NCBI GenBank assembly: GCA_947069175.1
Contig: CAMTDV010000013.1
Location: forward strand, 17,375,412-17,439,411
Length of the DNA stretch: 64,000 nucleotides
Direction of reading: 5' to 3'
Source of the DNA: Scalesia atractyloides
Lineage: Eukaryota; Streptophyta; Magnoliopsida; Asterales; Asteraceae
In this document: positions 1 to 12,263 of the stretch, piece by piece
Layout of the letters: each line of letters starts with the position of its first letter
How positions within the stretch are numbered: the stretch's first letter is position 1
Notes under the pieces: generated by a model
Database searches by the model: none
Seen by the model: the letters and a program-made list of their open reading frames with translations, nothing else
Told to the model about the DNA's origin: nothing
Position numbers and translations under genes: made by a program

Positions 1-1038
1 ATACAGACAACCGATATTCGACAGTTCTTGCTTAAATCATTCGTGGGACATATAAATGATTGAAATGTAATGGATAAAGAAGGTTTTGGAAATGAATGTA
101 CCGGAAAGGAAGTTTTTTTTTCTCAGAACTCCGGCAAAGGTCGTCGGCTCTGTTTTGTGAATTCCGTCTGATCGGATCAATTAACAGTTTTGATCAATTA
201 GTTGCGAAATTAAGTTACGAAACAATGATTATCAGAGGGTTTAGATGTTTGTACCGATTCACAGCGTGTTTTCGGAAATGTCCAGAGATTTTCGGCGAGT
301 GTAAATTATCTGAAAACGTTGTCTGGGACCGATTCTGGTTGAAGGATTTGAGTTAGTATAAGTCTAACAATAGATTGAAACGAAAGAGTCGAGAATTTAC
401 CGATTTTGTGTAAGTTTCGGTTTTCCGGCGAAAGTCCGGCGATAGCAGATAACGTTTCCGACGAACAGAAGTTAGAGTGAAAATGAAATTGAAGGTTCTG
501 CGAGTGTTTCTGAGTTATGAGGCGATGATATTACCAGTGTAAATTGGAAGTAAATGATTTCGGTTATCAAACTCGAAAATCATATGAATCGAGTTCATTG
601 AAGACGGAATTGATTAAGAACGTGGGTTGTAATGGATTTATCGGTTATTTTCAGTAACTCACGATCACTCAAACGTCTCTGGATGGTTGAAAGCCGATGA
701 TCGGTTTCAGTTTTGGTGCAAACAGATGAATTCACGGGGAACTTAAGTTTTATATGATTCATTGATTACACAAAAGAATCAGGTAGCAGAGTGGTTAAGA
801 TGTGTGTTGATTGTTTCTTCCGGCTGACCCGGGTTCGAAACCCGGCAGCCTATTTTCTTTTTTATTTACTTTATTTTTACTTTTTAACAATTTTAGTTTC
901 CATATTCTAAAATGTTTATTAATTATGTATTGTTTAAAATTAAAATGAGCATTAAATAAGCAACGAAAATTTGAAACTGACTATTCGATTAATAAACGAA
1001 GCGGGTTTTGAAAACCCGTTTTTCGACGGATGTTACAA
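1..1038. mobile_element. Fragment of large Gypsy-type LTR (family B)
   Basis: This stretch aligns by eye with 63100-64000. Both share the blocks around the 'ctccggca' motif (about 130-240 here, 63205-63300 there), the 'ttcggcga' block, and a tRNA-like unit at the same relative place. It ends at 'GGATGTTACA' (1029-1038), an LTR-type terminus; the same end sequence with 'TTCGACGG' before it recurs at 4644-4657. The 5' part lies outside the window. No coding sequence is visible. Orientation is inferred, not proven: related LTRs start with TGTAAC on the minus strand. Confidence 0.6.
782..856 (+). ncRNA. tRNA-like Pol III unit inside LTR family B (copy 1)
   Basis: A-box-like TAGCAGAGTGGT lies at 784-795 and a consensus B-box GGTTCGAAACC at 832-842. 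The T-arm CCGGG/CCCGG pairs perfectly around the loop. A TTTT run at 853-856 could serve as Pol III terminator. The A-to-B spacing of 48 nt is slightly more than a class I tRNA. The acceptor and anticodon stems do not form well, so this is not a functional tRNA gene by eye; it is a tRNA-derived module. Transcription is not shown by sequence alone. Confidence 0.5.
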
Positions 1039-1315
1039 CTGCAGGTTGCACAGAATTATTATCATGATTGGATTTAAAGGATTGAAGATCGAGTCAAAGA
1101 ATAAGGAATGTACGGGAAGAGTGGTCTCGTAGCTTGTAATTATTTGTTATATATAATAAGTTTAACAAGAATGAATGTTGTAAATCCTTTCAAGAAAGTG
1201 TCCAATATTCTATAAATGAAACTTTAAGTATGTCATATAGGCAATAAAGAAGAAAAAATTTTGAGTCGGTATTTCCGTTGCGTCTCTTAAGGTCAAAACG
1301 TTTTAGGGTGTTTCA
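1039..1315 (+). mobile_element. 3' terminal piece of LTR family C
   Basis: This 277-bp stretch matches the 3' end of the solo LTR at 30663-33701, including the 'tgtacgggaagagtggtctc' block and the terminal 'GGGTGTTTCA' (versus GGGTGTTACA there). The rest of the LTR is missing because family B sequence abuts it at 1038. A TSD cannot be checked, since the 5' partner is absent. Confidence 0.6.
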
Positions 1316-2475
1316 GTGTTTCCACCTTAGTGTCGATGGAGGCATGGGGTGATTCGGCCTTCAGTGCAGGTTGGATCTTGCTAACGATATCGGGTGTTAT
1401 CATAGCCATTTGTTTTGCCATTAAACTTCATACAGTCTTTCTTAGACATCGAGTTGGAGGTTGTCCTTGACTTCAACCTTGCGCCCGAGTTTCGTGAAGA
1501 AGACATCTAGGTGATAGACAATAGAAGAAATGATGAGACTTGATCGTGATTATTGAAGTCATGTTTGTGCATGTAGGTAACACGTAATGCGTACAGGTTC
1601 ACATAAATGGTAATAGCATAACAAGTATCCAAAAGTTTAAACATGTATGATTGCGTAAGGAGTATAAATTTAGTTGGTTTGCGAGGATTATTATTGTTTT
1701 CTTTATTGCGATAGACGTGCGAATTGTACATCGGGTTCGAAATGAACGAGGTAACAAGTATTAAAAACACATAGAAATTGAGATAACATAAAAGATAGGA
1801 TTAGTAAAGTATTGGAGTGTTTTGGGTTGAGAAACATTGACTATTCCAAAGTGAATCGAAGATCCTTTCAAATTAGAGGAACATGCTTTGGCCTATAGGT
1901 AAAATGCTCTCGTCGAGAAGCGATTAACGGCATTTTACCCTTCCAGTTACTACACGTATCTAACTGATCGAAAAATCAAAACTTTGGTGAGATAAAAAAT
2001 CGAGTAGTGGGACTAGTTGACAAGGTGTGAGTTTCACCCCCTAACATGACAACATCGTACCCTAAGTGTGGCTGGTACTTACCAAACGAGGAGCGAATTC
2101 CGACTCGTTGGTAAGGGTCCACTAAAGTATGAAATGGAAAATTTCCATCAAGGTATGGATATCACTCCTAACTTGATGGCTTAATTTCATGAAAAATCAA
2201 ATACGCAGATTGAGAGTCGTTCACCAAAGTGCGGGTTTCACCCCTATTCTGGTGAGATCGTCTCATTAGTATGAGTGTCTTCAAGTCTTCAAGTGTGTAT
2301 ATTGTGTAAATGTCTTAGGAAAGACATATTGTATATATTAAGACTAAAAGAAATAGGAAGAATTAACATTTTTAAGCATGAGTCAAGAAGGGTCAAGTTG
2401 GACACTTAAACTATACACTAGGTCGAACATGGCAATTCTACCTAATTCCCTATAGTTATGGCTCTGATACCAATC
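1316..2475 (-). mobile_element. Internal 5' region of a Gypsy-type element, with possible gag N-terminus
   Basis: Read on the minus strand this follows the LTR at 2476-4598. A primer binding site matching initiator Met-tRNA (TGGTATCAGAGCC, complement at 2460-2472) sits three bases inside the LTR edge. After a long non-coding leader, an ATG at 1421-1419 opens a frame (start MAKQMAMITPDIV) that runs into the junction at 1316. It looks like the N-terminus of a gag protein, cut off after about 35 codons. The gag assignment rests on position more than on motifs. Confidence 0.55.
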
Positions 2476-4598
2476 TGTCACACCCCAACCGATGGCGCAA
2501 ACATCAGAGTGAGACGAAATAGATTGCTCAAGGCATCATAACACTATTTGCGACAATATTTAAATCAAACCCATTTCATTTCATAACAAAATTGTCAATT
2601 ACAACACGAAAGTCAAATATAATAAGTTCAACAACATAAATCTTAGCATTCTACGTGTGTTTCTATGTCGTCCCTACTAAGTTTCGTCATGATCAACATC
2701 CTTAGCCTTCAACATGTTAAAAGTATACTTCAACACAAAGTATTGGCGAGTACACAAGTTTGATATAACATAAGTACGAAAAGATTTAAACGAATCCACA
2801 TGTTAAGCATGCATAGTAGATTAATGTAAACATGGCAAGCGATCTATAAGTCAACCCTCGCGTGTCACCGCAAAATAGAATAAACCTAACATGACCTCAA
2901 GAATACGGGCGGTGCGTTACTCCTATAGCGCTATACATGTTAAGAGGGAGGCTCGTACGTAGTTAATGACAGATAACACACATAAGAATGTTCCAAGTAT
3001 ACAAATCGTGTATCACGTAACTATAGCATGTATGATGGATTGTTTATGTGATTGCATAAAAGTATAAGTGTGATTGCGTGTATTTTGATAGACTAACATG
3101 TTGCACCAAAAGGTGTAAAGCGTAAAAATGGAGTTCAAGTGTACTCACGATTTTGCAAGCTTCCACTTGGTATTTCCGTAAGGTGTTGGGGGAGTTTGGA
3201 GGATGGAGCACCGAGTTATCCTACAAGAGGAAAACGTAGGTTGGTAAGTATTCGAATGATAATGGAGGATTAGGAATTTAAATATACTTTGAATACGGAA
3301 AAATAATCATCTAGACTTAATACTCGTTCTTGACACTATAATACCCATTCGGGTTTATGTGTTTTCATGGGTTAGGATACACATTAGAATCGTAACGAGA
3401 GATTAAGTACTTAGGTGATGTAACCTATTACCATGACAGACAATCATTCGATTACCATCAAGGACTCGGTTAGTGTATATATATTACATAGTATACCTAA
3501 TCATATTTGTCATGGAAGTTCACAGAAGTCATGTATGGAGGTAGGAGGATAACCTTCCTGTAACCTCTTTCATATAGTTCACCAATGCACAAGTCGTCAC
3601 AAGGACGACAAGGATGGTCATGAATAAGTTAAACATAAAAGTAAAAGACGAAAAAAAAATAATCAAAATCATCAAGTGAGATGGTGGATTGAATGTAGGA
3701 TTGCCAAGGCTTTCAAGTAATCAAACACTACCAACTCAAGTCTTGTTTCAAGAACAAGCTTGGAAGGATACAACACTTGTGGGTTGAAACCCTATTAAAA
3801 CGAAAAAGTTCTTACACTTGGGACCTCAAATACGATGATGTTCCAAGTTGGTTTTCCATGGAAAACCTATGGAAAGATTCCCAAAGGTGATTCAAGTGTT
3901 AAGAAGTAAGAAAAATCAAAGAAGGGAGGTAAGGGTGAGTTAGAATTCACTTTGAAAGTCTGGAACTTTCAGATGGAGAGAGAGCTTTAGAGAGAAAGGG
4001 AGAAGTGTTTGAGGTGTGAAATGAGAGTGGGAGGAGGTGGGTATTTATAGTTGAGGTTAGGGGGTTGTTAGTTGAGTGTAATTAATATAGAAAACACAAA
4101 ATGGACCAATCCATAAGCTAGAAACCATATTCTCCGGATTATGCCCCTCTCGCGGGCCGTGAGAGAGTGAAGGAAAGGCGGCCGCGGGCCGCGAGGAGTT
4201 TAGCAGGCCGCGAGAGAGTACCAAGAGACCGATCACGGGCCGCGAGGAGTGTTATTCCAGAAGCTTCTTTGTTATTTGACATTTTTACTCCTTGTACTTA
4301 GTTTTTTCTTTCATTTTAGGCTATAACTTGTCATTTTTGCATGTTTTAAGTGTATAACGCATATAAGTATGATTTAAGTATCGAGTGTGAATGTATGAGT
4401 CTTTGCACGTATAACAAATATCAGTTTAAACGATTGAATGCATGGAAGACATGCATACATATCAAGTATGAATTTTTATTACGATTCAAGTGTCAGATTA
4501 CAAAATTGGGAAAAGAAATACGGATACAAGTTTCCAAAAAAATAGAAATACGATTGTACTTTCTAATTAAGGAAAGTACGAAAAAACGAGGCGTTACA
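2476..4598 (-). mobile_element. 5' LTR of Gypsy-type element (family A, copy 1)
   Basis: On the minus strand it starts TGTAACGCCTCG at 4598 and ends GGGGTGTGACA at 2476, length 2123 bp, with the primer binding site immediately inside. A TATA box (CTATAAATAC, complement 4041-4050) is followed by a pyrimidine-rich leader. Upstream of the TATA, 4146-4250 carries repeated GC-rich near-palindromes around CGCGGGCCGCGAG. Its end matches the end of the solo LTR at 35800-35886 (shared 'gatgtttgcgccatcggttg'-like block), so both belong to one family. Confidence 0.75.
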
Positions 4599-4657
4599 TT
4601 TTTCTATATTTTCTTTTTGCATTTATTTTCAAAAGATCCGGTTCGACGGATGTTACA
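4599..4657. repeat. Short remnant of LTR family B terminus
   Basis: The last bases, 'ttcgacggatgttaca', are the same as those that end family B at 1023-1038. The family A LTR probably inserted close to a family B end, leaving this stub. Too short to be certain. Confidence 0.35.
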
Positions 4658-7300
4658 ACAATAACGATGTTGGTGAGAAATGGTGAATGATAATGAGGTT
4701 TGGGTTTTATTTAAAAAGTAAAAAGACAATTGTTCCCCTTGGTCGTTAGGAATATGGGGAGGAACTCATAGTGTAACAAAAAGTAAAACTAAAAGGGCTA
4801 ATGGTACGAGATTAAGAAGTAGCGACTCATTTTGATATCGCCTATAAACCATATGGATGCAAGTTGCACTTTACTCTACATAAATTAAAGAATGTCTTTG
4901 TAATTAACTATATTAAAATTTTAATTAACGTATTTATTTACTTATAAAAAACACCACGTTACATTTGTTGTACGTGCAGCCCATGTACTAACCAGGCCTA
5001 AATGAAGCAAATGGGTCAATCTGGTTAACGGTTGAACCCGGATTTCAACAGAACCGGCCGACCCTTTGTAAAAACGGTTTGTCCCTGTAAGACAGACTGG
5101 TGGCTTTCCCGGTTCCCGGTTGAATTCAGTCGGTTTTGAAAATCATGCATGTAGCGATTGATTTGGTAATGTCAAGTAACTAACAAATATCTTGTCACAC
5201 GTTAAATCAAATACATTTCACATCACATGTTACATTAAAAGATAGGTGTTGAAGTTTGAATAATGATTTTGAAGTCAAAACAAGTGTATAATTAAATAAG
5301 TTTTTATTATACGTTTCTAATTACGCAACACGTATCTGAGAATGAAATAGTGTGAAAGGTATATTTATTTTATTTTATTTATATATAAAAATCAAGGATA
5401 TGTATTTGGCCTAACACTTTTCATGCTTAAACTTTTCTTTATGTGTAAAAATCAAGGATATGTATTTGGTGGGCTAACACTTTTCATGCTTAAACTTATT
5501 TTGATGAAGGTAGTGGACGTTTACAATCATATTTTAATTGATGTTTCGATGATCGACAACTAGCAACCAATTCTATGACTTATCCTTAATGGGTTCTTTA
5601 GAAATCTTAGCTGTCATGAGAATTTTGTTGTTATAATCACTTTGTAAGTTTACATGTTACTGCATATTTTTTTAAAATTATATATTTCTTAACAATATGA
5701 TGGTTAGAATAGAAACATATATATCACAAGAATAAGCGATTTTATAGTGTGGCTAGCAGGGGTATGGAAGAACAAAATTTGAGCTTAGCTTGTTTGATGT
5801 AAAAGATCTTAGGCTGACACATCTGGAGTTTTTTTGCCTAATTCTTGAACTAGACTTGGCTTTTATTCGTTTAACGAACTCTATTTTAAGTTTAGGCTAT
5901 GATCGAGCTCGTTTGAACTCAATATCATTCGAGTTTTAGTAAGCCAATCTTGACATGAGTCATTATATCGATGCTAGACGATCACAATCTCACAAATAAC
6001 CTACGCGATCACAAAAATTAGCTCTCTTGTGTCATATTCTTTTTTTAATGGATGATTATTTATATAGAAATCACATACTATCAAGCGTGTAAAAAGTTTT
6101 TAAGCTGGGTTCCATAAGGAGCAACATACTTATTTAAAAAGACACCGATAAAGTTTGTCTCTATTTCACCATCCATCGGTCGAACCATATAAGTGTAACT
6201 TTATTGGTTACTTGTCTTTTTTATTGGTTATATTATTCTTATAGAAAGTTTACAGCAAATATTATGTGTTTTCAGAATATACAATTTCTTTAAATAAATT
6301 ATTATGTTGTTAAATTGTTATCTTGGCATATTTGTCTTTTTAGTTTTTAGTTACGGCAAATTTGTTATATAGGAACTTTGACAAAAATAACTATGTATTT
6401 GTAATTTAAAAAATAATGACCGGGAGTTGTTAGAAAAAATAAAATTAAATAGTAAATGAGAACTTATAAATGATAAATCAATCTACGTTAAGGCTATATG
6501 ATGTAAAATAAAGCTTTCATACTAGTTAAAGCATCACGTCTGTATCACTTAGACAGTGAAGGTTTTAACTGGTTTATTTGTTAACTATACCTGGATTGTT
6601 TAATTTGGTTTAACTAAAGGTAAAAAAAAGAAAAAAGATCTAATTAGTTCCATTAAATGTGAACCCCACATTTTCATCTCTGACGCTAGTTACCCCACAT
6701 GGCAGATAACTATGCTTTCAATTTTTAAAATATAAAATCAATAAAATTAAACATAAAAATATATGTTTAATGACCGAACATAACCGAACATTAACGAACA
6801 TAATCGAACAAACGCAACCTCTGTCCATATTCGTTTGTTTAACTTATCGAAACGAAACTTGTTGTTCGTGTTTATTTATTTATTTATTAAAAGAACGACC
6901 ATAAACAAAGTTTTTATCAAACAACTCACAAATTATTTGCTAAATATCAATTAGTCTAGACTTTAACTACGTTTGAACGGCCTAAGAAACCCCACCACCC
7001 ACTCAAACCTTTGCCACACTTTTTCCATGCCTCTTCAAAAAATGGAGCAATAAATACGTAAATCCGCTGTTGGAAACTGCCCACTGGAAATCCAAAACCA
7101 TGGCCCCTGGTATTCATCCAAATCAACTATTAACCTTTTCCGACCAAACTACAAAGAATCATCATCATCATCATCTTTATTAGCTTTTCACCCCATTAAA
7201 ACCCTCTCAATCACACTGTCACCTTCATCATCTCCCCTAAAAATCATCACACCAAAGTACCATTTCATCTTCTGTTCCACTTTTCCTGTTTGGTCCCCAT
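4658..7300. other. Intergenic region upstream of PCO
   Basis: AT-rich sequence with no convincing gene. A 60-bp direct duplication lies at 5386-5505. Degenerate hAT-type fragments rich in 'gaacga/ttcgtt' are seen around 6765-6900. The last part, about 7140-7404, is pyrimidine-rich and is probably the PCO promoter and 5' leader. No clear TATA box could be chosen. Confidence 0.5.
5386..5505. repeat. 60-bp tandem duplication
   Basis: The segment beginning 'aaaatcaaggatatgtattt' at 5387 recurs 60 bp later. The second copy carries a three-base insertion ('ggg' versus none) but is otherwise almost identical through 'cttttcatgcttaaactt'. Confidence 0.8.
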
Positions 7301-7404
7301 CTTTTACATCAAGATCGAAACTTTTTTACCCCCTTTGGGTATTTACACACAATTGTTTATAAAAGTTGTGTTTTTGATAATACCCAGTTTGGGTTTTTGG
7401 ATAA

Positions 7405-10400
7405 ATGGGGATGGAGAAAGTGTCAGGTGAAAGGAAGAAGAAGAGGGTGAGACAGAAGAAGAAACTTTCAGTAGTTCAGAAGCTTTATGATACATGTAGA
7501 GAGGTGTTTGCTGATTGTGGTCCTGGTGTTGTTCCATCTGTTGAGGGTATTGAAAGGCTAAAACATATTTTAAGTAAGTTTTTTGTTTAAAATATATTTG
7601 TTTTTGATGTTGGGTTATTGGTTTTATCAAATGGATTTATGTCTGATTGATGATATATTATGTTCTTGATGTTGGATTTGTGATCAAGAATGCATTTTGA
7701 TATGTGGGTTGTTTTGATTTGTGAGGGTTGGGTTTAATTTGAGTGTCTTGTTAATGATTTTGTTCAGTTTGAAATGTTATGAGCCTGAGTCTATGATCAA
7801 GAATGCATTTTGATATGTGGGTTGTTTTGATTGGTGAGGGTTGGATTTAGTTTGACTGTCTTTATAATGAATTTGTTCAAATTTGATGTTCTTGAGGTTG
7901 AATTTATGATTAAAAAATGCATTTTGATGTGTGGGTTGGGTTTAATTTGGCTTATCTTTTCAATCAGTTTGTTCAATTTGATATCTTGATTTCTTGTAGT
8001 TTGTTTAGTTAAATTTTGAAATTAGTCCATTTTTTACTTGGCGTTAATTTAGCTAAAACTTTAAAGCATCAGGTTTGAAATTTAGAGAAAAAAATAGAAG
8101 TTTATTGTAATTAGGAAACCTTTGGTGCTTAGTTTCATGTAGTTTGTTTTGTTGAATTTTGATTTTAGTTCAATTTTGGCCTAGTGTTAATTGGGTTAAT
8201 TTTTAAAATGAATAAATGACCAATTAATCAATTATAACTGTTAAAAGCATTAGGTTTGAACTTTAGAGAAAATAAAAGTTTATTCTAATGAGGAAAAGGT
8301 TATGTGGAAAGGATGAAACATATAGAAAGTGTTGAAACCTTTGATGCTTTGTTCAATTTTGTATCTGCTGCTAATGTTATCTATAGAATTTGATGGGAAT
8401 TAATTACTTATCGTATGACCGAATCTTTCGTCAGCAACATCTATCAAACGGATGAGTTTCCGTGCAGTATTTTTTTGGTTAAGCTGGTGGAGATGATGCT
8501 TGTTTTGGTGTGTGTTGCCGGTGAACCGTTTAAATATCAGGCATTTGTTTTAATTTTGGGTCAGCCCAACCCGTTTACCGTACAAAATGTTCACAAAACT
8601 TAATACTGCATCAACTGTTTCTATAAGCATCATATTGTTGATCTTCTGTGTTAGGTTTAACTTTTAAGATTGACTTTAAATATGTAAACAATGGCATGCT
8701 TATATATAGGTTGTCTAATTGACTTCCACTCACACTTTGACTGATTAAATCTCTTGAAAAGTAACAACTTAATATGATTATGGAGTTAAGAATATAACCG
8801 CTGAATTTTATTATTTTATATTTATTTTTCAGACGGAGTTACCGCACCAGATGTCGGTGTATCGCCTAACATGTCTTATTTCAAGGTTAAAGAGACCTCA
8901 AGATTTCCTAAAATCACATACCTACACCTTTCTCATTGTGACAAGTTTTCGGTACGTTTTATTGTAAATTTTCATACTTCATACCTATCAAACTAAAATC
9001 TCCATAGTTAAAAACAAAGATGGTAAATGTGGGTCGTTTTTTATTGATTACGTTTCATCGTTTCAGATTGGGATTTTTCTTTTGCCTCCATCGGGTGTCC
9101 TGCCGCTCCATAACCACCCTCAGATGACGGTTTTTAGTAAGCTTCTGTTTGGAACCATGCATATCAAAGCATTTGATTGGGTGGATGATGGTGCTTCGGT
9201 TTCTATTCCTGAAGCCGATTTATCAAAGGGTGAGTTCTCTTTTTTAAATTTTATGCCATGTTAATGTGATTTCGATAGTAGTAAGTTCCATCACGTAACG
9301 AAATCGCAAAAAGAGTAAAATGCCATTTTCATCGCTGAGGATTGGCCAGTTTTGCAACTTTTGTTCAAAGGTTTGTTTTTTCGCATCTGGATCCAAAAGG
9401 TTTGATATCTTGCCATTTTATCCAGCTAGTTTACTACATCTATTTTTCTCCGTTAAGTCAAGGGTATTTTCGTCTTTTTTGTTAACTTAAAGGGCAATTC
9501 GGTCTTTTCACCTAAAGGGCAATACTTGTACATTATGCTAAATGCTTGTATGTAAAGTGAAAAAGGTCGAATTATCCTTTAAGTTAACAAAAAAGATGAA
9601 AATACCCTTGACTTAACGCAGAAAAATGGATGGAGTTAACGAGCCGAATGAAAATGGCAAGATTTCAAACCTTTTGGATCCAGATGTGGAAAATCAAACC
9701 TTTGGACAAAAGTCGCAAAACTGGCCAAACCTCATGGAAAAAAATGGCATTTTACTCTTGAAAAAAAATATATAAAATTAGCCCATGACCAAGTGGTCTG
9801 TCTACATATGGCAAAATAGGCTGATTGAGTAACGAGCTCAAGTCAAAACACATAATTTTTTACTGGTCAAAACGGGGTGGGTTGACCTGAAACACATCTT
9901 GCCCCACACTTTGTTGACTTTGGATCTATTAAACAAAACTCATGCACCCCCTGTTTTACAGGTAAAGTGACACCTGTTAGCGTACGCTTGGCAAAGCTCA
10001 AAGTCAACTCCGCCTTCACCGCCCCATGCAACACATCAATTCTTTACCCAAAAGATGGTGGTAACTTGCATTGCTTTACAGCCATTACATCATGTGCCGT
10101 TCTTGATGTTCTTGGCCCGCCATACTGCGATCCCGAAGGCCGACACTGTCAATACTATCGCACACATCCTTTCACTTGTTTCTCAGGTCTATTACCCATT
10201 TACTCTCCTCAACTAACCAAATTTACGCTCTTTTATTTCCATAAGTAACTCATAAAAATTGTAACTTTTTAATCGTATAGCAGTTGACGATAAAAAGTTG
10301 TCTGATGATGAGAAGATCGAAGACCATGCATGGCTCGAAGAGATAGATAAGCCCGCAAGTTTATCTGTGGTTGCTGCTATGTACAACGGTCCAAAAATAG

Positions 10401-10411
10401 TCGAGAAATGA
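7405..10411 (+). CDS. PCO: Plant cysteine oxidase (PCO), five exons
   Basis: Plant cysteine oxidases use Fe(II) and O2 to oxidise an N-terminal cysteine, marking substrates such as group VII ERF factors for the N-degron pathway, and so act as oxygen sensors in cytosol and nucleus. Exons: 7405-7573, 8833-8951, 9067-9229, 9962-10186 and 10284-10411 (or from 10281). All junctions are GT-AG and phases agree, giving about 267 residues, normal for the family. The N-terminus is basic (KKKRVRQKKK, possible nuclear signal). The cupin core has the PLHNHPQMTVF motif with iron-ligand candidates His111 and His113, and a third, His187, in GGNLHCF. The GPPY motif follows. ATG at 7405 begins MGMEK; the second ATG at 7411 is a possible alternative. 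Intron 1 is long (1.26 kb) and repetitive, and intron 3 carries a foldback element. Which PCO paralogue this is cannot be settled here. Confidence 0.95.
7680..7960. repeat. Imperfect tandem repeat in PCO intron 1
   Basis: A block with 'gatcaagaatgcattttgat' and 'gtgggttgttttgatt' occurs at about 7681 and again 114 bp later, with a third, more diverged copy near 7907. All three lie within the first intron. Confidence 0.7.
9313..9757. mobile_element. Palindromic foldback element (GAGTAAAATGCC ends) in PCO intron 3
   Basis: The 445-bp element begins GAGTAAAATGCCATTTT and ends AATGGCATTTTACTC. Nearly the whole length is one inverted repeat: 'tttggccagttttgc', 'ggatcc' and 'cgttaagtcaagggtatttt' blocks return in reverse order on the right. 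A sister copy is at 25445-25868. Long terminal inverted repeats with GAGTAAA ends fit Mutator-like MITEs. The 9-bp flanks are only partly alike, so the TSD has decayed or the edges are off by a few bases. Confidence 0.75.
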
Positions 10412-10586
10412 TCTGATCTGATCTTCCGTGTTAGAATTTCTGCACAAAAAAAACTTGTCTTTTTTTTTTACTTTCGTTTTTCAGATTGTCGGGTAAAGAT
10501 GGGTTTGCATCGGTTCTTCGGTTAGTTGAAGATCTTGTACATAATTTGAGCATAACCATCAAAAAGGATACATAACTTCTGGAGCT

Positions 10587-10644
10587 AGAACGACCAAATT
10601 GTTAAGGTACAAAGATCATCGTACTTTCTTGATTTGGTCGTTCT
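10587..10644 (+). other. Perfect 13-bp inverted repeat in probable PCO 3' UTR
   Basis: AGAACGACCAAAT (10587-10599) and ATTTGGTCGTTCT (10632-10644) are perfect complements separated by 32 bases, which themselves contain a GTAC...GTAC pair. It starts 175 bases after the PCO stop codon, so it would probably form a hairpin in the 3' UTR of the mRNA. Function unknown. Confidence 0.6.
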
Positions 10645-10649
10645 GGCGT

Positions 10650-12133
10650 GTTGGAAAAAAAGTATTCACCATAAATGGGGATAGAAACAGAGATCATGGT
10701 ACTCTCTTGAATTGTTTTGAGACTGGTTTCTATATATGGGTTTAGTTTTATATTTCATGGGTTTGAGCATTTTGCTAGATTTGGTTTGTTTCTACTTCAG
10801 GATTAGCCATTTGAAATGGAGCTCCAGGTTTCCATTACCTGATTCGGATTAGTTCTATACTATATGGGTTTTTGCTACTTGCAAATTATTCTTTCCCAAC
10901 CATCAAATAAGGGAGATATAATTTTTAACAAAAAAGTTTGAAGGGGTATGTTGTGAAACTAGAGCCAAATACATAGAGGTGGCAATTCTTGACATGACCC
11001 GTCAACCTGACCTGAACCCGACATGAGAAAATCAGGTTTGGGTCGACTAACACGACGCGTTCAAAAAACGGTTCGGGTTGATCCATATTAAAAACGGGTC
11101 GGGTTCGGGTTGACCCATTAACCTGTTTAACCATTTAGAAAAATAAACTTTTGTATTTTTGTTTTTGTTTCTTTGGTTTCTATTTTACATGGTTAGTTAT
11201 AATAATGTTAGTTTTGACACATTATATTATTTATTTGTCACATTGATACTCATCATCAAATATGTTATCGATAACCGTTTAAAATCCAACAACTCACTTA
11301 TAAATTGTCAACTTGCATGACTCATTTAAAAATACGGGTTAAAAGGGTGAGGTTTGGGTTGACCCGAATTTATTTGGGTCGGGTTAGGGTTGAATTTTTT
11401 GACCCGTATAAAAATATGGGTCGGTTTCAGGTTAAACATTTCAACCGTCAACCCGCCAACCCATTAACCTGACACGATTGACACCCCTGTAAATAACTTC
11501 TCTTAACAAGGGAATTAAATAGAAATTTCCTAAACGCTAATCTACTAGCTTATTGGCAAAGACAAAACTTTACGGATACTTAGGCAGCTTATTGGCGAGG
11601 GTTTATAGATTCCATTCGGTTTCCGCGCATAGGAGGCGCAGTCTTATGGCAGCCGAGGATGACCTTGGACATGTTAGCTTCAAGTAGGCAGGTTTTACAC
11701 GTGAGATTTTTGACAGTTAAAAAAAAGTGATAATTGGGAGATTGGTGTAATATGAATTTTCATTGATGCTTCCGCTTTGTATTGTTAATCTCTAGCTCCA
11801 AGTCGTTTTTTTTTAAATTGCTACTGATTCCCTATGTCTTTAACCAGTGTGTTAGAGCATGTAGCAGAGGTGTGATGACAATTTAATAAGAATGACGATG
11901 GCGTTAATGATAACTAGATAAAATGGATGATTGTGATGTGTGTTTTGGTGCAAGGATAGTAGGTAGATAGGAATTTTAATTAACTAATAATAGATGTGAT
12001 CTATATTTATATTTATATTATAATAATAAAATAAAACTTTTTAAAGACATGACGATTTATGATTTTAAACTTTTTTTCTACTTCTTCATGCTTCCTATCA
12101 AATGACAATGATTTTAAATATCTAAAATATAAT
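10650..12133. other. Intergenic region with hAT-like MITE
   Basis: About 10974-11490 looks like an hAT-type MITE. The left end AGAGGTGGCAATTC and the right end complementing AGGGGTGTCAATCG are imperfect inverted repeats, and the interior is full of 'gggtcgggtt/aacccgaccc' blocks. The 8-bp flanks do not match cleanly. The rest is AT-rich sequence without a gene I can support. Confidence 0.5.
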
Positions 12134-12248
12134 TTTTTTGAACGGTAAATTTCTTTTGTTTCTGTTGTTGGTGGGACTTGAACCCAACACCTCCCTCTCT
12201 TAAGGTGTTTAAAGACGTTGATTTTGTCAATGAACCACAATCCCATTG
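12134..12248 (-). mobile_element. tRNA-derived SINE with target-site duplication
   Basis: On the minus strand the element begins CAATGGGATTGTGGTTCATTG (A-box region), has a B-box-like GGGTTCAAGTCCCACC, and ends in a run of A (T run at about 12133-12140 on the plus strand). It is flanked by a near-identical direct repeat, 'atatctaaaatataa' on the left and 'atatctaaaatgtaa' on the right (12249-12263), as expected for target-primed insertion. Confidence 0.7.
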
Positions 12249-12263
12249 ATATCTAAAATGTAA

